Below, in pieces: positions 6,704-10,792 of a stretch of 10,792 nucleotides of DNA. Position 1 is the first letter of the stretch. Each line of letters starts with the position of its first letter. The position numbers and the translations under genes were made by a program. This stretch comes from Roseovarius sp. GTDB lineage: Bacteria > Pseudomonadota > Alphaproteobacteria > Rhodobacterales > Rhodobacteraceae. The notes below the pieces were generated by a model, which was not told the DNA's origin, made no database searches, and was given only the letters and a program-made list of their open reading frames with translations. The DNA is taken from positions 1-10,792 of the forward strand of contig JALQUE010000306.1 in assembly GCA_023260815.1 (NCBI GenBank), written 5' to 3'.

Positions 6704-8296
6704 ATGCGGTCCCGCGCCCGGACTTTCGTGCTTTTTGCGACCTTCAGCATCGTGACCCTGTGGGGTCTTTGCGGTCCGGTCCTTCCGGCGGCGATGGCGC
6801 AGGATGTGATCGAGGCGCCGGCGCCGGATCTTGAGCCGCCGCACCAGAGTTTCGGCATGACCAGCCTGCGCGGCGGGTGGATCATGTCCCAGCCCTATCA
6901 ATCACCGGCACCCGGCCAGCTTCAGGGTGTCGAGGGGCTGGATATCGCGATCCTGACCGATGTGTTGCACTTGGCCGGAATGGAGGCCCATCTGCGCAGG
7001 CAATCCTGGCAGGATCAGTTGCATGATCTGAGTGCAGGCCGGGGCGACATTGCGCTTGGGGCGTTTCAGCCCGAGACCGGCGACGACAGGTTTCATTACT
7101 CCTTGCCCTATCGATGGGCGCGGATCGCGCTTTATGTCAGCAATGACGACACCGGCCTGCATGACACGACAGATATTGCCAAGCTGATCAACGAAACGGC
7201 GGATTTCCGGCTTGGGATCATTCCCGGTCGTCTGTTCGCGGACCCCGCGCTGAATCACGCCATAGACACCGCGACACGGGCCGGGCGGATCGTGGCCGCA
7301 AAGGATGACGAGGACAATCTGCGCAACCTGCTGGCGGGACGAATCGATGGCTTTGTCGGGGACAGGCTTGGCGTATCGACGGCGGCCCTTGAGGCGGGGC
7401 TGAAGTTTCAGGCGGCTGAAATCGTGATGCCGGGGATCACGAGCGTCCACTTCATGTTCAGCAAGGCCACCATGCACCCCGACGCGCTGGCCGCCATCGA
7501 TCAGGCGATCAAGACCCTGGAAGAGAACGGGCAGTTGAAGAAACGGCTGCATTCCAGCATTTCCTCGGTGCTGATGCTGTATATTCTCGATACGCGGCTG
7601 TTCTTTGTGCTGACCATCCTCGGGACAGTGGCCTTTGCCGTGTCGGGCGTGTTGATCGCCTATCGGGAGAATTTCAGTTTCTTCGGCGCGCTGGTTCTGT
7701 CTGCGCTTCCGGCCCTTGGCGGCGGGGCGTTGCGGGACATTCTGTTGGACCGGCACCCGATGGGCATGATGTCATCGCCGCTCTATCTGTGCCTTGTCGG
7801 CGTAACCGTTCTGATGGGTTTTGCGATCATTCTTGGGCTGCGCCTGATGGCGCGGCGGGACTGGAACCTGTCCCGCCTGCCCAAAGCACCCCGATTTGTC
7901 ACGATTGCCAATATTCAGGAGCTGACCGATTCACTGGGAATGGCCGTTTTCACGGTCTCGGGGCTTGCCATCGCAATATCCATGGATGCCGAGCCCCTGT
8001 GGCTCTGGGGGCCGATCCTCGCGATGCTGACAGCCGCCGGTGGCGGCATCCTGCGCGATATCGTGCGGCAATCCGGCCAGGTCGGAACCCTGAAGACCGA
8101 GTTTTATGCCGAAGTTCCGTTGTTCTGGGGGTTGGCCTTTTCGCTGTTCCTGCTGACCCGCCCCAATGTGCTGGCACCCGAAGAGATCGCACTGGCCATC
8201 GTGATCACGGTCCTGGGCACTTTCGTGACACGCATGACCGTGGTGTTCCTTGGGATCCGCCCGTTTCCGTTCGGATGGATGCCCCGCCCCAAGTGA
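6704..8296 (+). CDS. Fusion of periplasmic solute-binding domain (SBP_bac_3-like) with UPF0126/TRIC-like membrane domain
   Basis: A 530-aa two-part protein. A Sec signal peptide (about 1-32, likely cut after PAAMA) is followed by a periplasmic domain (about 50-285) resembling family 3 solute-binding proteins: GLDIAILTDVL, an RGDIALGAF block, YSLPYRWARIALYV, and a closing helix of the type ALAAIDQAIKTLEENGQLKK. From about residue 290 it becomes membrane-embedded with two UPF0126 repeats, each carrying its glycine-arginine signature: GGGALRD (339-345) and GGGILRD (447-453). UPF0126 proteins are bacterial relatives of TRIC cation channels, and some are annotated as glycine transporters. I infer a channel or transporter with a tethered ligand sensor. 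The ATG at 6704 is preferred because GAGCAGG lies seven bases upstream; a GTG at 6698 is too close to it. The ligand is unknown. Confidence 0.85.
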   Translation: MRSRARTFVLFATFSIVTLWGLCGPVLPAAMAQDVIEAPAPDLEPPHQSFGMTSLRGGWIMSQPYQSPAPGQLQGVEGLDIAILTDVLHLAGMEAHLRRQSWQDQLHDLSAGRGDIALGAFQPETGDDRFHYSLPYRWARIALYVSNDDTGLHDTTDIAKLINETADFRLGIIPGRLFADPALNHAIDTATRAGRIVAAKDDEDNLRNLLAGRIDGFVGDRLGVSTAALEAGLKFQAAEIVMPGITSVHFMFSKATMHPDALAAIDQAIKTLEENGQLKKRLHSSISSVLMLYILDTRLFFVLTILGTVAFAVSGVLIAYRENFSFFGALVLSALPALGGGALRDILLDRHPMGMMSSPLYLCLVGVTVLMGFAIILGLRLMARRDWNLSRLPKAPRFVTIANIQELTDSLGMAVFTVSGLAIAISMDAEPLWLWGPILAMLTAAGGGILRDIVRQSGQVGTLKTEFYAEVPLFWGLAFSLFLLTRPNVLAPEEIALAIVITVLGTFVTRMTVVFLGIRPFPFGWMPRPK

Positions 8297-8425
8297 GCTG
8301 CCCTGGGACAGTCTTTTGCGGTGTCGTCGTCCTGCATGCGCGATCTGGCATCGGCCCTTCATCCCGCCGGGTCCAGAGTGCTTTGAACCGCATGTGAGGT
8401 GACGCAGATAGGGCGTTCGGATCGC

Positions 8426-8465
8426 GCAAGACAGCTTGGTTCGTTGCGCCTGCGCGCTGTCTTGC
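8426..8465. repeat. Perfect 10-bp inverted repeat with 20-base loop
   Basis: GCAAGACAGC (8426-8435) and GCTGTCTTGC (8456-8465) are exact inverted copies separated by 20 bases. The repeat lies just beyond the tRNA-Pro terminator, between the two converging transcripts. It lacks a T-run. It may back up termination of the plus-strand fusion gene, or be a protein site or the scar of a small element. Confidence 0.55.
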
Positions 8466-8469
8466 CAAC

Positions 8470-8492
8470 AAAAAAGACGCCCGAAGGCGCCT
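8470..8492 (-). terminator. Intrinsic terminator of tRNA-Pro
   Basis: On the minus strand AGGCGCC and GGCGTCT form a 7-bp stem (one G-T pair) capped by the stable TTCG tetraloop and followed by a run of six T. It starts 8 bases after the tRNA CCA end. On the plus strand the same stem is followed by TTGTTTTATT, so it may also end transcription of the fusion gene. Confidence 0.9.
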
Positions 8493-8500
8493 TGTTTTAT

Positions 8501-8577
8501 TGGTCGGAGTGAGAGGATTCGAACCTCCGGCCCCTGCCTCCCGAAGACAGTGCTCTACCAGGCTGAGCTACACTCCG
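8501..8577 (-). tRNA. tRNA-Pro, anticodon CGG
   Basis: A complete 77-base cloverleaf with encoded CCA. The acceptor stem pairs CGGAGTG with CACTCCG, the anticodon stem CTGTC/GGCAG closes the loop TTCGGGA with anticodon CGG (8543-8541), and the T-arm contains GGTTCGAATCC. It decodes CCG, a frequent proline codon in GC-rich genomes. It is transcribed toward the fusion gene and has its own terminator. Confidence 0.97.
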
Positions 8578-8590
8578 ACCGTGGGACAGG

Positions 8591-8619
8591 CGATTACAGA
8601 TCGTTGCCCCGCTTTGCAA
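8591..8619 (-). promoter_or_regulatory. Probable promoter of tRNA-Pro
   Basis: On the minus strand TTGCAA (8619-8614) and TAATCG (8596-8591) are separated by 17 bases, and the -10 box ends 13 bases before the mature tRNA 5' end. Both boxes diverge from consensus, as is common in Alphaproteobacteria, but spacing and placement fit. Confidence 0.5.
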
Positions 8620-8689
8620 GGGGGATTCGGGTGGGCGCTTGTATTCACAAGCAACGATCCGCATTCTGCCGTCATGGGGTGAACATGAC

Positions 8690-10282
8690 ATGATGCAGAC
8701 CGTGACGGCCCTTGGCGGAATAGGTTTGTTCCTGCTGGGCATGAAGATCATGACCGATGCGCTGCGCGAGGCGGCGGGGGCCGATCTGCGCCGGTTGCTG
8801 GCGCGGTTCACGACGACGCCCCTGCGCGGTGTGGCCAGCGGTGCCGCGACCACGGCGGTGATCCAATCCTCGTCGGCGACAACGGTCATGACGGTGGGGT
8901 TCGTGGGCGCGGGGCTGTTGAGTTTTCCACATGCGCTTGGGGTGATCTATGGCGCCAATATCGGCACCACGGTGACGGGCTGGGTCGTGTCGCTGGTGGG
9001 GTTCAAGCTGAAGTTGGGCGCGGTGGCGATGGTGCTGCTGTTCGCGGCCAGCCTGAGCCTGCTTCTGTCGCAGGGGCGCGCGGCGCGGATCGGGCGGATC
9101 GTGGCGGGGTTCAGCCTGCTGTTCATCGGGCTGGACATGATGCAGGAGGGCATGGCGGGTGCCGCCGATTGGCTGACGCCAGACCGCCTGCCCGGCAGTG
9201 GCCCCGGCGGACTTCTGGTGATGGCGGCGGTGGGACTGGTGCTGACGGTGGTGATGCAATCCTCGTCTGCGGCGGTCGCGGTTGTGCTGGTCCTTCTGGG
9301 CACGGGCGCGCTGCCGTTGGTGCAGGCGGCGGCGGCGGTGATCGGCATGAACCTTGGCACCACCTTCACGGCCCTTCTGGCGGCGCTTGGCGGATCGCGG
9401 GCGATGCAGCAGACTTCGCTTGCCAACCTTCTGTTCAACGCGGGCACCATGCTGATTGCGTTCCCGGCACTGTGGCTGATCACAGGACCGCTGGAGGCGC
9501 TGGCGGCAAGGGCCGGACCGGATACCGCGCTGGTGGTGTTTCACACCGGGTTCAACCTGTTGGGAACGGCGGTGTTCCTGCCGATGACCGCGCCGTTTGC
9601 GGCCCTGGTCGAACGGCTGCGCCCCGGAGAGGGCGGCGTTGGCGCGCCGGAACTGGACCCCCGCCTTCTGAGCGATGAGGGCACCGCGCTTCAGGCGGCG
9701 CATGGCGCGATGACATGGGCCGCCCACGAGGTCTTTGCGGCCTATGCGTCCGCCCTTGGCCGCGACCGGGATCTGCGGCGGCTATCGGCGCTGGAGCCGC
9801 GGGTGAGCATGGTTCTGGAGGATCTCAAGGCGTTCATGGCGCGCATATCGGTGCCCCGCGACAAGGCCCATGAGGCCGCCGCCTTTGCCGCGCTGATGCA
9901 TCAGGCGGATCATCTGGTGCGCCTGCTGGAGCAAAGCCGGCGGCGCGGTTTCATCCCCGTCCTTGGCCGGGAGCCTGTCACACAGCGTCCCGCACAGTGG
10001 TTCGCCGCCTGCCTGTCACCAGACCGAACGCTGGATCTGCCAGAGATCGGCGCGAGGATGGCACGGATGGCCGGGCCTGTGGCGCATCGCTTTGCGCGGC
10101 ACCGGCGCGGCCTGCTTCTGGGAGAGCATGTGGGGATCTATTCGGTGCAGGACACGTTCGAGACGACCGATGCGATGCGGTGGCTTACGCGGATCATGCA
10201 CAATGTCCAGCGCATCGGAGAGTATGACCACGAGGTGGGCAAACATTTGGGGCGGCCCGACAGGACCGCCCCGGATGTCTGA
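8690..10282 (+). CDS. Na+/phosphate cotransporter (NptA/YjbB-like) with PhoU-like C-terminal domain
   Basis: An inner-membrane sodium-coupled phosphate transporter of 530 aa. It has the two inverted Na_Pi_cotrans repeats with their hallmark motifs: QSSSA at 59-63 and GANIGTT at 88-94, then QSSSA at 190-194 and GMNLGTT at 219-225. About eight hydrophobic segments extend to around residue 325. The C-terminal part (about 345-520) is soluble, helical and PhoU-like, and probably modulates transport from the cytoplasm. Homology-like sequence begins at MMQTVTALGGIGLFLLGMKI, and GGGGTGA lies eight bases before the ATG at 8690, so I prefer this start over an upstream in-frame ATG at 8639. No pst or pho genes are adjacent. 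The function could be low-affinity Pi uptake or export. Confidence 0.93.
   Translation: MMQTVTALGGIGLFLLGMKIMTDALREAAGADLRRLLARFTTTPLRGVASGAATTAVIQSSSATTVMTVGFVGAGLLSFPHALGVIYGANIGTTVTGWVVSLVGFKLKLGAVAMVLLFAASLSLLLSQGRAARIGRIVAGFSLLFIGLDMMQEGMAGAADWLTPDRLPGSGPGGLLVMAAVGLVLTVVMQSSSAAVAVVLVLLGTGALPLVQAAAAVIGMNLGTTFTALLAALGGSRAMQQTSLANLLFNAGTMLIAFPALWLITGPLEALAARAGPDTALVVFHTGFNLLGTAVFLPMTAPFAALVERLRPGEGGVGAPELDPRLLSDEGTALQAAHGAMTWAAHEVFAAYASALGRDRDLRRLSALEPRVSMVLEDLKAFMARISVPRDKAHEAAAFAALMHQADHLVRLLEQSRRRGFIPVLGREPVTQRPAQWFAACLSPDRTLDLPEIGARMARMAGPVAHRFARHRRGLLLGEHVGIYSVQDTFETTDAMRWLTRIMHNVQRIGEYDHEVGKHLGRPDRTAPDV
10249..10272 (+). other. GC stem-loop at the end of the phosphate transporter gene
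   Basis: GGGGCGG and CCGCCCC form a perfect 7-bp stem around a 10-base loop, inside the last codons of the transporter and just before the convergent leuB stop. No T-run follows, so it is at most a weak or Rho-assisted terminator. Confidence 0.3.
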
Positions 10283-10312
10283 CTCAGGTAGCGCGCGCCT
10301 GACGCGTTCGCC

Positions 10313-10507
10313 TTAGAGACTGGCGTCGAGCGCCGCGATCACGGCATCGCCCATTTCCGAGGTCGAGACGGGCTTCACGCCCTCTTCGCCCAGAAGATCG
10401 GCGGTGCGCAGACCATCGGCCAGCACCTTTTCAACGGCCTTTTCAAGGCGTGTCGCCTCGTCCCCGGCATCAAAGCTGTAGCGCAGCGCCATGGCGAAGC
10501 TGAGGAT
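10313..10507 (-). CDS. leuB: 3-isopropylmalate dehydrogenase, C-terminal fragment
   Basis: The last 64 codons of LeuB, the NAD-dependent oxidative decarboxylase of leucine biosynthesis (cytoplasm, homodimer; usual length about 365 aa). ILSFAMALRYSF followed by the helix AVEKVLADGLRTADL and the ending STSEMGDAVIAAL are characteristic. Residues read correctly back to the Ile codon at 10505-10507. Upstream of that the frame gives VFLID instead of the expected Asn-Pro-x-Ala-(Thr/Ser), and base composition changes abruptly. The gene is therefore broken at the junction with the AT-rich segment, not at a natural start. It converges on the phosphate transporter with a 30-base gap. The remainder of leuB is not in the window. 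Confidence 0.85.
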   Translation of the reverse strand: MLSFAMALRYSFDAGDEATRLEKAVEKVLADGLRTADLLGEEGVKPVSTSEMGDAVIAALDASL

Positions 10508-10699
10508 GTCTATGAGAAACACTTATTAGAAAATGTAGAAGATACTTTAAAAGGTCTGTTAACTAAACTTTATACATTAGTTACTATATGTATAGAAAAA
10601 ATTGAGAGATACGAAGAATCAGAAAGATTAATAATGGTAATGCACTGGCCTTCCAAGCCAGGTATGGGAGTTCGATTCTCCTCAGCCGCTCCAATTTAG
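10508..10699 (+). CDS. C-terminal part of an unknown ORF in the AT-rich segment, reading through a tRNA-Gly fragment
   Basis: From the junction an open plus frame runs to TAG at 10697-10699. It translates as a helical, charged peptide (YEKHLLENVEDTLKGLL, then IEKIERYEESERL). Its last 20 or so residues (MHWPSKPGMGVRFSSAAPI) come from translation through the tRNA-like sequence. I do not recognise a family. Codon use is very AT-rich, unlike the rest of the window. A coding end that runs into a tRNA 3' copy is typical of integrative-element attachment regions. The 5' end of the gene is missing. The frame also stays open a little way across the junction into leuB DNA, which is probably coincidence. 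Confidence 0.4.
   Translation, partial: VYEKHLLENVEDTLKGLLTKLYTLVTICIEKIERYEESERLIMVMHWPSKPGMGVRFSSAAPI
10633..10693 (+). other. 5'-truncated tRNA-Gly(TCC), attachment-site-like
   Basis: The anticodon stem CTGGC/GCCAG with loop CTTCCAA (anticodon TCC, 10652-10654), the T-arm GGGAG-TTCGATT-CTCCT, the 3' acceptor strand CAGCCGC, discriminator T and CCA are all intact. The matching 5' acceptor GCGGCTG and a normal 5' D-stem are missing; AT-rich coding sequence lies there instead. A tRNA retaining only its 3' ~60 bases is the usual look of an att core of a prophage or integrative element, or a tRNA remnant. Confidence 0.65.
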
Positions 10700-10702
10700 T
10701 TC

Positions 10703-10731
10703 TTGACTTTTAGTACAACTTGTAGTATTAT
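10703..10731 (+). promoter_or_regulatory. Near-consensus sigma-70 promoter in the AT-rich segment
   Basis: TTGACT (10703-10708) and TATTAT (10726-10731) are separated by exactly 17 bases. The predicted transcript start falls about 7 bases downstream, at or next to the ATG at 10738. Confidence 0.6.
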
Positions 10732-10737
10732 AAACAC

Positions 10738-10792
10738 ATGAATATTAAAGATAAAATCAATATGCGTATGGATGAACTTGAACATATGATGG
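10738..10792 (+). CDS. Start of an unknown, apparently leaderless ORF
   Basis: ATG at 10738 opens a frame (MNIKDKINMRMDELEHMM) that runs off the right edge. There is no Shine-Dalgarno sequence, and the promoter upstream predicts a transcript starting at or within a base or two of the ATG, so translation may be leaderless. Internal ATGs at 10762 and 10768 are alternatives. Too little is visible to assign a function. Confidence 0.4.
   Translation, partial: MNIKDKINMRMDELEHMM

Noticed and set aside
8672..9727. A 351-codon minus-strand frame
   Set aside because: It is antisense to the phosphate transporter, and its Arg/His/Gln-rich composition indicates a shadow.
1..10792. CRISPR arrays, insertion sequences, integrase or phage structural genes
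   Set aside because: No regularly spaced direct repeats, transposase motifs or recombinase genes are visible. The only mobile-element hint is the tRNA-Gly fragment in the last 285 bases.

Overview
The first ~10.5 kb is GC-rich, high-GC3 DNA of alphaproteobacterial type. Family-level resemblances (NrtA/CynA-like binding protein, Flp pilin, a periplasmic binding protein fused to UPF0126 repeats, leuB) suggest a Rhodobacteraceae/Roseobacter-like organism. That placement is inference; there is no rRNA marker in the window.

Left region (1-3495, minus strand): a cyanate uptake and detoxification operon. In transcription order it holds a Tat-exported NrtA/CynA-type binding protein, an inner-membrane permease, an ABC ATPase, and after a short gap with two stem-loops, cyanase (cynS, cut by the window edge). 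The presence of cynS argues for cyanate rather than nitrate or bicarbonate as substrate. The operon would import cyanate and turn it into ammonium and CO2 as a nitrogen source. Divergent to it (3687-5582, plus) lies a two-PAS, AAA+, Fis-HTH regulator of the sigma-54 activator family. Several of its signature motifs are altered. The AT-rich intergenic region between them holds a sigma-54-like -24/-12 element in front of the transporter and a palindromic site about 150 bp upstream of it.

Middle region (5583-8296): a Flp-type pilin gene on the minus strand, a predicted 47-aa membrane microprotein on the plus strand, an uncertain 360-bp stretch, and a gene fusing a periplasmic solute-binding domain to a duplicated UPF0126/TRIC-like membrane domain.

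Right region (8297-10507): tRNA-Pro(CGG) on the minus strand with promoter-like boxes and a clear terminator, a Na+/phosphate cotransporter with a PhoU-like tail, and the C-terminal 64 codons of leuB on the minus strand.

At about 10508 the sequence changes abruptly from GC-rich to very AT-rich, in the middle of leuB. The last ~285 bases look like DNA of another replicon: the end of an ORF that reads through a 5'-truncated tRNA-Gly(TCC), a near-consensus sigma-70 promoter, and the start of an apparently leaderless ORF. The tRNA fragment resembles an integrase attachment core. The simplest explanation of the join itself is a chimeric assembly or amplification artefact; genuine insertion of a mobile element into leuB is the alternative.
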